Shown here one piece after another: positions 8,080 to 14,620 of a DNA stretch of 30,195 nucleotides. The translations under genes and the position numbers were made by a program. The DNA is from an uncultured bacterium. GTDB taxonomy: Bacteria; Actinomycetota; Coriobacteriia; Coriobacteriales; Coriobacteriaceae. Below the pieces are notes generated by a model, which saw only the letters and a list, made by a program, of their open reading frames with translations, had not been told where the DNA came from and searched no databases. The DNA lies in assembly GCA_905214525.1 (NCBI GenBank), contig CAJMMN010000029.1, positions 1 through 30,195 of the forward strand, read 5' to 3'. Every line of letters starts with the position of its first letter. The stretch's first letter is position 1.

Positions 8080-9838
8080 GATGATGTCTCGCCGTCGCCT
8101 GTTTGAGGCGGCTGCCGGTGCGCTGTTGCTTTCGGGCTGCTCGGTGCAGGAAGACTCCTCGACCAAAAAGGTCAAAAAGCAGGACAAGATTAAAAAGGCC
8201 GAGTCCTCGGACGGTACCAAGCACCTACGCGATAAAGACGAGCTGTACGAGGTCTACGACGACTCGGGCATTGTGACCATGTACCTGACGGTTTCGCGCG
8301 GCAACAGCTCCGAGAACACCGACCACAGCTGGGCCGAGATCAATACGTACTCGGTGTATGACTATGCCGACATGGGCGTGACGCGCTATCAGGTTATGGG
8401 CCTGCTGCAGGCGGGCGACGAAGACGGCCCGGTGGCCGGCGAGGTTGGCTATGGCGAGGAAGCGCCCAATGCTACCGTGCAGGTGCGCGGCCAGACGTCG
8501 AGCTCCTATACGCAGAAGAATTACAAGGTGGAGCTCAAAAAGGGCAAGGGAACCTGGCGTCAACAGCGCGCGATTGCGCTCAACAAGCACATGGGCGAGG
8601 GTATGCGTTTTCGCAACAAGATGGCCTATGACCTTATCCGCGGGATTCCCCAGATGATGGGCCTGCGCACGCAGTTTGTGCATCTGTGGGTGTGCGATCA
8701 GACCGAAAAGTCCAACGATACCTTTGAGGACTACGGCCTGTATACGCAGGTAGAGCAGCTCAACAAGATGGCACTTAAGGCGCATGGCCTGGATAAGAAC
8801 GGGCATCTGTACAAGGTGAACAGCTTTGATTTCCATCGCTACGAGGACGCCATTAAGCTTGCCGATGATCCCGACTACAACCAGGCAAGCTTTGAGGGCA
8901 TGCTCGAGATCAAGGGCGATACGGACCACACCAAGCTCATCGAGATGCTCGATGCGCTCAACGACGATACGCAAAAGATCGACGATGTGCTCGACGCCTA
9001 CTTTGATACCGAGAACCTGGTCTATTGGTTGGCGTTTCAGATCCTGACGGGCAACTGCGATACGCAGAACCGCAACTGCTATCTGTACAGCCCGCTTAAC
9101 TCCAAGGTCTGGTACATCCTGGATTGGGATAACGACGGCATGCTGCGTAAGCTTGAGCTGAGCCTGAAGGGGTTCTCGGACTATGCGAGCTGGGAGCGCG
9201 GCGTAAGCAACTACTGGGGCAACGTGCTATTCAATCGTGCGCTGCGCAGCAAATCGTTTCGCAGTGAGCTCGATCGCGCCGTCAAGGACCTGCGCTCGTA
9301 TTTGACCGAGGCGCGCCTGACAAAGATGATCAAGCACTATCGCGAGGTGACCGAGTCGCTCGTCTTTGCCGCTCCCGATATCGATAACCTGCCCGTGACA
9401 AAGGACCAATACGAACAGATTGCCGCGGCGATTCCCTCCGAGATCGAGGAGAACTACAAGAGCTTTCGCGAGAGCTATAAAAAGCCCATGCCGTTCTACA
9501 TTGGTGTGCCGCAGATCGATAACGGTAAGCTGCGCATTAACTGGGATGCGTCCTACGACTTTAAGGCGCGTGACATTCGCTATACCGTGGAGCTGGCGCG
9601 CGACTATGCCATAAGCGACGTGCTTTTTAAGGCCGAGGACGTGCTGCTGCCCGAAGTGACCTGCGATGCGCCCGATGCCGGCCAGTATTTTGTGCGCGTG
9701 CGCGCCACCAACTCAGACGGCTATACGCAAGATGCGTTTGACTACTATGTGACCGACGACGGCAAGCACTACGGCATGAAGTGTTTTTACGTGCAAGACG
9801 GCGGTAAGGTCGTGGAGGACACGTATGAGGAAGGCTAG
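8069..9838 (+). CDS. CotH-family kinase-like lipoprotein
   Basis: A 589-residue protein. Start is ATG 8069, overlapping pelG by 11 bases, with GGGGAGG at 8057-8063; the open frame extends upstream to 7913 inside pelG, but that has no support. The signal peptide has an S-R-R-R-L-F stretch (7-12) resembling a twin-arginine motif and a lipobox ending S22-G23-C24, so it should be a surface lipoprotein. A Lys-rich linker follows. CotH motifs are R140-G-Q-T-S-S-S-Y147 with K150/K153, a Cys/Asn-rich NCDTQNRNCY stretch near 328-337, and metal-binding D352-W-D-N-D356. Residues about 490-575 look like a fibronectin-III-type domain. CotH proteins are atypical secreted protein kinases; the substrate here is unknown. 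Coupling to pelG and to the VTC gene suggests a role at the polysaccharide surface. Confidence 0.85.
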   Translation: MADRMMSRRRLFEAAAGALLLSGCSVQEDSSTKKVKKQDKIKKAESSDGTKHLRDKDELYEVYDDSGIVTMYLTVSRGNSSENTDHSWAEINTYSVYDYADMGVTRYQVMGLLQAGDEDGPVAGEVGYGEEAPNATVQVRGQTSSSYTQKNYKVELKKGKGTWRQQRAIALNKHMGEGMRFRNKMAYDLIRGIPQMMGLRTQFVHLWVCDQTEKSNDTFEDYGLYTQVEQLNKMALKAHGLDKNGHLYKVNSFDFHRYEDAIKLADDPDYNQASFEGMLEIKGDTDHTKLIEMLDALNDDTQKIDDVLDAYFDTENLVYWLAFQILTGNCDTQNRNCYLYSPLNSKVWYILDWDNDGMLRKLELSLKGFSDYASWERGVSNYWGNVLFNRALRSKSFRSELDRAVKDLRSYLTEARLTKMIKHYREVTESLVFAAPDIDNLPVTKDQYEQIAAAIPSEIEENYKSFRESYKKPMPFYIGVPQIDNGKLRINWDASYDFKARDIRYTVELARDYAISDVLFKAEDVLLPEVTCDAPDAGQYFVRVRATNSDGYTQDAFDYYVTDDGKHYGMKCFYVQDGGKVVEDTYEEG

Positions 9839-10616
9839 CGCGCTGCTTGAGCGCTTGGCGGCTCCGCCTGTGCGTGCCACGCAGGAGCGTTACCGCCACG
9901 AGCTCAAATATCTCATTAACGAGGGTGAGCACGCCGCGCTGGCCTGCCGCATGGCGCCGGTTTTCAAGCTAGACAAGCATGCGCAGGCGGGCGGCTATAC
10001 CATTCGCAGCCTGTACTTTGACGACTACTGCAACTCGGCCTACGAAGAAAAAGACGCCGGCATCCTCATGCGCAAAAAGTATCGCGTGCGCATCTACAAC
10101 GGCAGCGACAAGGTGATTAAGCTCGAGCGCAAAAAGAAGTACGGCAGCTGGATCTACAAGGAGGACGCGCCGCTCACGCGAGGCGAGTTTGAGCAGATCC
10201 TGGCCGGCGACTACGACTTTTTGCTGAGGAGCCCCTATCCGCTCTGCCGCGAGTTCTACATCGAGTGCATCTGCAATATGATGCGCCCGCGGACCATCGT
10301 GGACTACGAGCGCGAGCCGTGGGTGATGGACGAGGGCACCGTGCGCATTACCTTTGATAGCAACGTGCGTGCCGCGGTGGGTAGCTTTGACATTTTTGAC
10401 GCGACGCTGCCCGCGCTGCCAGTCCTGGAGCCCGGCAAGCTGGTGATGGAGGTCAAGTTTACGGAGTTTTGCCCGCAGCTGGTGCGCGATATGGTGCCGC
10501 CGGGCGCGGCCGAACTCACGGCGGTCTCTAAGTACTGCCTGTGTTATGACAAGACCGCCTACCTGCGCGGATTTAATTACTGGGAATCGGATTTTGAGAA
10601 CCGAGGGGATATTTAG
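9825..10616 (+). CDS. VTC-domain (polyphosphate polymerase-like) protein
   Basis: A 263-residue soluble protein, overlapping the end of the CotH gene by 14 bases; ATG 9825 has GGAGG at 9814-9818. It shows the VTC tunnel-domain signature: R24-H-E-L-K-Y29, SLYFDD (62-67), the basic strand R83-K-K-Y-R-V-R-I-Y91, KLERKKK (99-105), D160-Y-E-R163, R174-I-T-F-D178 and a late E209-V-K211. In yeast Vtc4 such basic strands bind ATP and grow polyphosphate inside a beta-barrel. Bacterial members beside CotH and DUF4956 genes have no settled function; polyphosphate synthesis here is inference. No membrane helix or signal peptide is seen, so it should be cytosolic and may work with the DUF4956 protein. Confidence 0.88.
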   Translation: MRKASALLERLAAPPVRATQERYRHELKYLINEGEHAALACRMAPVFKLDKHAQAGGYTIRSLYFDDYCNSAYEEKDAGILMRKKYRVRIYNGSDKVIKLERKKKYGSWIYKEDAPLTRGEFEQILAGDYDFLLRSPYPLCREFYIECICNMMRPRTIVDYEREPWVMDEGTVRITFDSNVRAAVGSFDIFDATLPALPVLEPGKLVMEVKFTEFCPQLVRDMVPPGAAELTAVSKYCLCYDKTAYLRGFNYWESDFENRGDI

Positions 10617-10619
10617 ACC

Positions 10620-11285
10620 ATGAGCACCAGGGACTTTTTTAAGAACTCCGTCTTGGAGGCGTTTGGCCAGGTCGACCCTGCCAAGATCGGTCTGTCGCTG
10701 CTCGTGGCGCTCGCCATGGGCATCCTGATCTATTACGTGTACAAGCGCTTTTTTACCGGCGTGGTGTATTCGCGCAGTTTTGCCGTGACGCTCGTGGGCA
10801 TGTGCGTGCTCACCTGCATGGTCACGCTCGCGATCTCGACGAACGTGGTCATCTCGCTCGGTATGGTCGGTGCTCTGTCTATCGTCCGCTACCGTACGGC
10901 GGTCAAGGACCCGCTCGACCTGCTGTATCTGTTTTGGTCCATTACCACGGGCATTACGGCCGGCGCCGGCATGTATGCGCTCGTGGGGCTCACGGCGGTG
11001 GTGATCGTGGTGATGATCGCCGGCTTTGCGAGCCACCAGGACAAGGCGCGCGTGTACATGATGGTTATCCACTACACGGGCCAGACCACCGGCGATGATA
11101 TCGTGCGTGCATTTGGGCGCACCAAGTTCACCGTCAAATCCAAGACCATGCGCGGCGACAAGGTCGAGATGGCCGCCGAGGTGTTCTCGGACGGCGTGGA
11201 TATGCCCTATGCGGATGCCATCCGTGCGCTCGACGGCGTTGAGGACCTGACGCTCATCCAGTACAACGGTGAATATCACGGCTAG
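10620..11285 (+). CDS. DUF4956 membrane protein
   Basis: A 221-residue protein starting three bases after the VTC stop, with GAGGGGAT as SD. It has hydrophobic helices at about 23-41, 53-72, 76-88, 101-120 and 121-137, then a soluble alpha/beta tail of about 80 residues. The signature G84-A-L-S-I-V-R-Y-R-T-A-V-K-D-P98 identifies DUF4956, a family regularly found beside VTC and CotH genes. Function is unknown. A membrane partner or channel for the VTC protein is plausible but not shown. No terminator is visible in the 33 bases before the next gene. Confidence 0.85.
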   Translation: MSTRDFFKNSVLEAFGQVDPAKIGLSLLVALAMGILIYYVYKRFFTGVVYSRSFAVTLVGMCVLTCMVTLAISTNVVISLGMVGALSIVRYRTAVKDPLDLLYLFWSITTGITAGAGMYALVGLTAVVIVVMIAGFASHQDKARVYMMVIHYTGQTTGDDIVRAFGRTKFTVKSKTMRGDKVEMAAEVFSDGVDMPYADAIRALDGVEDLTLIQYNGEYHG

Positions 11286-11318
11286 TTTGGTTCAGTTTTA
11301 TTTAAGGGGCGGTGTCGC

Positions 11319-12323
11319 TTGGACGTGCAACAGTTAGAAGAGGACTGGGCTGTCAGGGCTGGTGCGCGTGAGGCGCGTCTTGTTGCGGCCTCGCATGTGC
11401 CGGCGGCGCTGTCGATGCTGGGGATTGTGCAGCCCGGCGATCGCTTGGTGGCCTTTGCGGACGACTTTGCCGATGCATTTGCCTGCGGCTTTGATGGCTG
11501 CGATGTTGTGCTGGTGGGGGAGCCTGCGGCTGCGGCGTTTGCTGCTGCGTCCGAAGGCTTTGATGCTTCGTTTGATGCCGAGGGGCCGCACCTGTGGTGG
11601 TTCGTCAACTCCATCGGCGGGTTTGGTCTGCGTGTGCCCGACCTTCGCGCTCTGGGCCGCGCCGCTCGTGATCCGCATGCGCTGCTCGTGGTTGATAACA
11701 CTGCGTCAGGCGTCTTTGGGTGCAACCCGCTGCGTCTGGGCGCCGTGCTTTCGCTCGAGGCACTCGACCGTGTGTGTGCCGGCGTTGCGCCGCGCAAACT
11801 CGTCGCCGCTTCGGTGGCGCGCTCGCGGCTTAAGCGCCATCGCGTGGATGCCGCCGCCGAGTGTGCGTATGCGCTTCTTGCGGATTGCGGTGCGTCTGCA
11901 CTCGACCTTTCTGTTAATGAGGCTTGCATGCTGGAGCGGGGGCTGTCTTCGCTCGACGCTCGCATGCAGGCCCACTTCGATCGCGCCCGTGCGCTGGCCG
12001 AGTATCTGGCCGCCAACGAGATGGTACGCAACGTGCACTATCCCGGGCTGACCTCGCATCCCGACCATGCCATCGCGACCGGCATCCTGGAGCACGGTTT
12101 TGGCCCGGCAGTAGAGTTTGACCTGATGGACTGCATCGCGGGTGAATTTTTCAGCATACTGCCGGACGAATTCCGCACATCACCCGCCGGCGGCTCAACA
12201 ACGCGCCTTTCGGCCCCGCGCGGTAAGCAGGGGAGCGCCATCCGCCTCTTCGCCGGTACCGACGATCCCCTGGTTGTAGCGTCCACCCTAGACAACGCCC
12301 TTCGCAAGTTAGCTACTCTTTGA
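11319..12323 (+). CDS. Cys/Met-metabolism PLP-family protein, probably lacking the PLP lysine
   Basis: A 334-residue fold-type I protein starting at TTG with AGGGG at 11305-11309. It follows the cystathionine gamma-synthase pattern: QPGDRLV (38-44), the D126-N-T128 strand then P137-L-x-L-G-A142, VHYPGLTSHPDHA in the C-terminal domain and a final IRLFAGTDDP like the family's IRLSVGIED. Counting without gaps from DNT, the Schiff-base lysine of the usual SATK motif falls on R151 (in LDRV); the nearest lysine is K160. The N-terminal tetramer/phosphate loop is also short, and the protein is 50-60 residues shorter than family enzymes. It may be a non-catalytic relative or use a shifted lysine. It could be cotranscribed with the pel cluster. 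Its 3' end overlaps the convergent regulator by 11 bases. Confidence 0.72.
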   Translation: MDVQQLEEDWAVRAGAREARLVAASHVPAALSMLGIVQPGDRLVAFADDFADAFACGFDGCDVVLVGEPAAAAFAAASEGFDASFDAEGPHLWWFVNSIGGFGLRVPDLRALGRAARDPHALLVVDNTASGVFGCNPLRLGAVLSLEALDRVCAGVAPRKLVAASVARSRLKRHRVDAAAECAYALLADCGASALDLSVNEACMLERGLSSLDARMQAHFDRARALAEYLAANEMVRNVHYPGLTSHPDHAIATGILEHGFGPAVEFDLMDCIAGEFFSILPDEFRTSPAGGSTTRLSAPRGKQGSAIRLFAGTDDPLVVASTLDNALRKLATL

Positions 12324-12657
12324 TGGTGGCAATGAGGTCGCTGGCTTTGGTGGCGATGACGTTGTTGATGTCGGCCTGTAGCTCCTCGTAGACCGCTATG
12401 GCTCGCTCGCCGGCCGGCGTGAGCGTGGATCCGCGGGCGCCGTCGCGCTCGATGAGTTTGCATCCCAGCTGCCCTTCGGCCTCGTTCACGATGCGCCAGG
12501 CCTTAGAATACGCCATGCCCATGCTCTTGGCGGCGCGGTTGAGCGAGTGCTCGCGGGCGATGCCCTGCAGCAGCAAGACACAACCGTGGCCGAACACGCC
12601 CGGCAGATCTTTGTCGCACGCTTGAATGACCAGCTTTGCCGTCGTCTTGTACTCCAT
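12313..12657 (-). CDS. ModE/LysR-type winged-helix regulator, DNA-binding domain only
   Basis: About 114 residues from ATG 12657; a GTG nine bases further out (12666) is possible but sits too close to the GGGAAG SD. The sequence has the winged helix-turn-helix of the ModE N-terminal/LysR type: SLNRAAKSMGMAYSKAWRIVNEAEGQLGCKLIER followed by a GSTLTPAGERAI wing (shown only as the family landmark). No molybdate-binding (TOBE) or LysR effector domain follows, so its signal cannot be read from the sequence. It is convergent with the PLP gene and divergent from guaB; autoregulation or control of either neighbour is conjecture. Confidence 0.8.
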   Translation of the reverse strand: MEYKTTAKLVIQACDKDLPGVFGHGCVLLLQGIAREHSLNRAAKSMGMAYSKAWRIVNEAEGQLGCKLIERDGARGSTLTPAGERAIAVYEELQADINNVIATKASDLIATIKE

Positions 12658-12680
12658 GTGCTTCACGTCTTCCCGCTAAA

Positions 12681-12699
12681 GTGTTTGCTGGGCAAACGC
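12681..12699. repeat. Short inverted repeat in the regulator's upstream region
   Basis: GTGTTTGC at 12681-12688 pairs with GCAAACGC at 12692-12699 around a TGG centre (one G-T pair). It lies between the putative promoter and the start of the ModE-like regulator, so it may be an operator or a leader hairpin. Confidence 0.3.
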
Positions 12700-12741
12700 A
12701 AAGCCTGCGTCAAACCCTCGTGTGCTCTTTCTAAACCATGC

Positions 12742-12750
12742 ATTGTAGCA
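12742..12750 (-). promoter_or_regulatory. Candidate extended -10 promoter of the regulator
   Basis: Read on the minus strand this is TGC-TACAAT, an extended -10 element with no clear -35. It lies about 15 bases from the guaB -10 on the other strand, so the two promoters would overlap and could interfere. Confidence 0.4.
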
Positions 12751-12762
12751 GTCAAAGTGCGT

Positions 12763-12768
12763 TAAGAT
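12763..12768 (+). promoter_or_regulatory. Candidate -10 box of guaB
   Basis: TAAGAT, five of six consensus bases, with only a weak -35 upstream (GCATTG near 12740). Transcription would begin near 12775, at the start of the structured leader. Confidence 0.4.
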
Positions 12769-12773
12769 ACTTC

Positions 12774-12804
12774 CCCAGTATTGGGCGCCCAAGGTTGGGC
12801 TGGG
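12774..12804 (+). promoter_or_regulatory. guaB leader with competing hairpins
   Basis: TTGGGC (12781-12786), GCCCAA (12787-12792) and TTGGGC (12795-12800) lie in a row. The middle block can pair with either neighbour, and CCCAG (12774-12778) can close the whole with CTGGG (12800-12804). The SD AAGGAG (12841-12846) is 37 bases further on. No known purine or guanine riboswitch core is recognisable. Confidence 0.3.
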
Positions 12805-12850
12805 TCCTACGAGGCCTGCAGCCGACCGGTCGCATGGAAAAAGGAGAAAC

Positions 12851-14362
12851 ATGGCTACGTTCTTTCCCGGTGAGTCCCACACGTTTTCGGAGTATCTGCT
12901 GGTCCCTGGTTACTCGTCTTCGCAGTGCATCCCCAACAACGTCTCTCTTAAGACGCCGCTAACCCGCTTCAAGCGCGGTGAGAAGCCGGCAATCACCCTG
13001 AACATCCCCATGGTTTCCGCCATCATGCAGTCCGTCTCGGGCGTCGACATGGGTGTCGCGCTCGCTACCGAGGGTGGCCTGTCCTTCATTTACGGTTCTC
13101 AGACCCCCGAGTCCGAGGCTGCTATGGTCAAGGCCGTTAAGGATCACAAGGCCGGCTTTGTTCAGTCCGATTCCACGCTGACACCCGACATGACCATGGA
13201 GCAGGTCATCGAGCTCAAGGAGAAGACCGGCCACTCCACCATGCCGGTCACCGACGACGGCACTCCCAAGGGCAAGCTCCTGGGCATTGTCACCAGCCGT
13301 GACTATCGTCCCAGCCGCGATGACCACCAGAAGAAGGTCTCCGAGTTCATGACCCCGCGCGAGCAGCTCATCGTGGGCGACAAGAACATCAGCCTCAAGG
13401 TTGCCAACGACGTCATCTGGGACAACAAGCTCAACGCCCTACCTATCGTCGACGACAACGATCACCTTATGGGCATCGTCTTCCGCAAGGACTACGACAG
13501 CCACAAGACCAACCCCAACGAGCTGCTCGATAACGACAAGCGCTATATGGTCGGCGCCGGTATCAATACCCGCGACTATGCCGAGCGCGTGCCGCTGCTC
13601 ATCGAGGCCGGTGCCGATGTCCTGTGCATCGATTCTTCCGAGGGCTTCAGCGAGTGGCAGAAGCGCACCATCGAGTGGATCCGCGCCAACTACGGCGAGG
13701 ACGTCAAGGTCGGTGCCGGTAACGTCGTCGACGCCGAGGGCTTCCGCTTCTTGGCCGACTGCGGGGCCGACTTCATCAAGGTCGGTATCGGCGGCGGTTC
13801 CATTTGCATCACCCGCGAGACCAAGGGCATCGGCCGTGGCCAGGCCACCGCGCTGATCGACGTCTGCCGCGCCCGTGACGAGTACTACGAGGAGACCGGT
13901 GTCTACGTGCCCGTGTGCTCCGACGGCGGCATCGTCTACGACTACCACATGACGCTCGCCCTTGCCATGGGCGCCGACTTTATGATGCTGGGCCGCTACT
14001 TCGCCCGCTTTGACGAGAGCCCGACTGAGCGCGTCAACGTCAACGGTCAGTACATGAAGGAGTACTGGGGCGAGGGTTCTGCGCGTGCCCGCAACTGGCA
14101 GCGCTACGACCTGGGCGGCGCCGCGAAGCTCAGCTTCGTCGAGGGCGTCGACTCCTACGTTCCCTACGCCGGCTCCCTCAAGGACGGCGTGGGCGGTACG
14201 CTCTACAAGGTCAAGTCCACGATGTGTAACTGCGGCGCCCTCTCGATCCCCGAGCTCCAGGAAAAGGCACGTCTGACCTTGGTCTCCTCGACCTCGATCG
14301 TCGAAGGTGGAGCCCACGACGTCGTAGTCAAGGACTCCCAACAGAGCGTAACGTATCGATAA
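12851..14362 (+). CDS. guaB: IMP dehydrogenase
   Basis: A 503-residue enzyme that oxidises IMP to XMP with NAD+, the committed step of GMP synthesis. A TIM barrel is interrupted by two CBS domains (about residues 95-215, including KVSEFMTPR and NALPIVDDNDHLMGIVFRKDY). The catalytic loop is GIGGGSIC with C319; the mobile flap holds R418-Y419 in RARNWQRYDLGG. ATG 12851 has AAGGAG five bases upstream. Catalytic residue numbers and total length match those I recall for IMP dehydrogenase of the protist Tritrichomonas foetus, and stretches such as IPVSDGG-region and KVKSTMCNCGAL look nearly the same; this is from memory and needs alignment. Codon use is strongly biased, as expected for a well-expressed gene. 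Confidence 0.96.
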   Translation: MATFFPGESHTFSEYLLVPGYSSSQCIPNNVSLKTPLTRFKRGEKPAITLNIPMVSAIMQSVSGVDMGVALATEGGLSFIYGSQTPESEAAMVKAVKDHKAGFVQSDSTLTPDMTMEQVIELKEKTGHSTMPVTDDGTPKGKLLGIVTSRDYRPSRDDHQKKVSEFMTPREQLIVGDKNISLKVANDVIWDNKLNALPIVDDNDHLMGIVFRKDYDSHKTNPNELLDNDKRYMVGAGINTRDYAERVPLLIEAGADVLCIDSSEGFSEWQKRTIEWIRANYGEDVKVGAGNVVDAEGFRFLADCGADFIKVGIGGGSICITRETKGIGRGQATALIDVCRARDEYYEETGVYVPVCSDGGIVYDYHMTLALAMGADFMMLGRYFARFDESPTERVNVNGQYMKEYWGEGSARARNWQRYDLGGAAKLSFVEGVDSYVPYAGSLKDGVGGTLYKVKSTMCNCGALSIPELQEKARLTLVSSTSIVEGGAHDVVVKDSQQSVTYR

Positions 14363-14381
14363 GATAAGACCTGCACATAAA

Positions 14382-14396
14382 GGTTGAGCCTCAACC
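14382..14396 (+). repeat. Small hairpin after guaB
   Basis: GGTTGA-GCC-TCAACC, a 6-bp stem 20 bases past the guaB stop and just ahead of the main terminator-like stem. No T run follows. Confidence 0.35.
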
Positions 14397-14410
14397 ACGT
14401 TATTTAGATA

Positions 14411-14445
14411 AAGCGAGATGCCTGCAAGTCGCAGGCATCTCGCTT
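14411..14445. terminator. Terminator-like 15-bp stem after guaB
   Basis: AAGCGAGATGCCTGC (14411-14425) pairs perfectly with 14431-14445 around AAGTC. The bases after it (GTCGTATTTG) are only weakly T-rich, so this is a probable but not ideal intrinsic terminator. Confidence 0.65.
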
Positions 14446-14453
14446 GTCGTATT

Positions 14454-14462
14454 TGCTATTAT
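14454..14462 (+). promoter_or_regulatory. Extended -10 promoter of leuS
   Basis: TGC-TATTAT with no recognisable -35. Transcription would begin near 14469, placing the long foldback at the very start of the leuS mRNA. Confidence 0.5.
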
Positions 14463-14479
14463 CAGTCGAGTCAACCTTA

Positions 14480-14598
14480 GGGTCGGGCGGCTTAGCTTTG
14501 TTCGCTACAAGTTCCGCACGCAAAGAAGAGCACTAAATGTGCTCTTCGTCTTGCGCAGGACTGTTCGCAGTAGCGAATAAAGCTAAGCCGACCGACCC
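14480..14598 (+). ncRNA. Long foldback hairpin in the leuS leader
   Basis: Bases 14480-14508 pair with 14570-14598: of 29 positions, 27 are Watson-Crick, one is G-U and one is a mismatch. Inside, GAAGAGCAC (14525-14533) pairs with 14539-14547 around TAAAT, and shorter pairings fill part of the gap, so nearly the whole 119 bases can form one rod. No T-box sequence and no T run is present. It ends 10 bases before the leuS SD. It could be an mRNA-stability or regulatory element, or a small foldback mobile element. Confidence 0.55.
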
Positions 14599-14620
14599 CA
14601 GCAAGATTAAAGGAGCTGAT

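Noticed and set aside
12667..12850. Purine or guanidine riboswitch ahead of guaB
   Set aside because: No conserved riboswitch core could be found; only short competing stems.
14480..14620. T-box riboswitch ahead of leuS
   Set aside because: The conserved T-box core and a terminator/antiterminator pair are absent; only a long foldback is seen.
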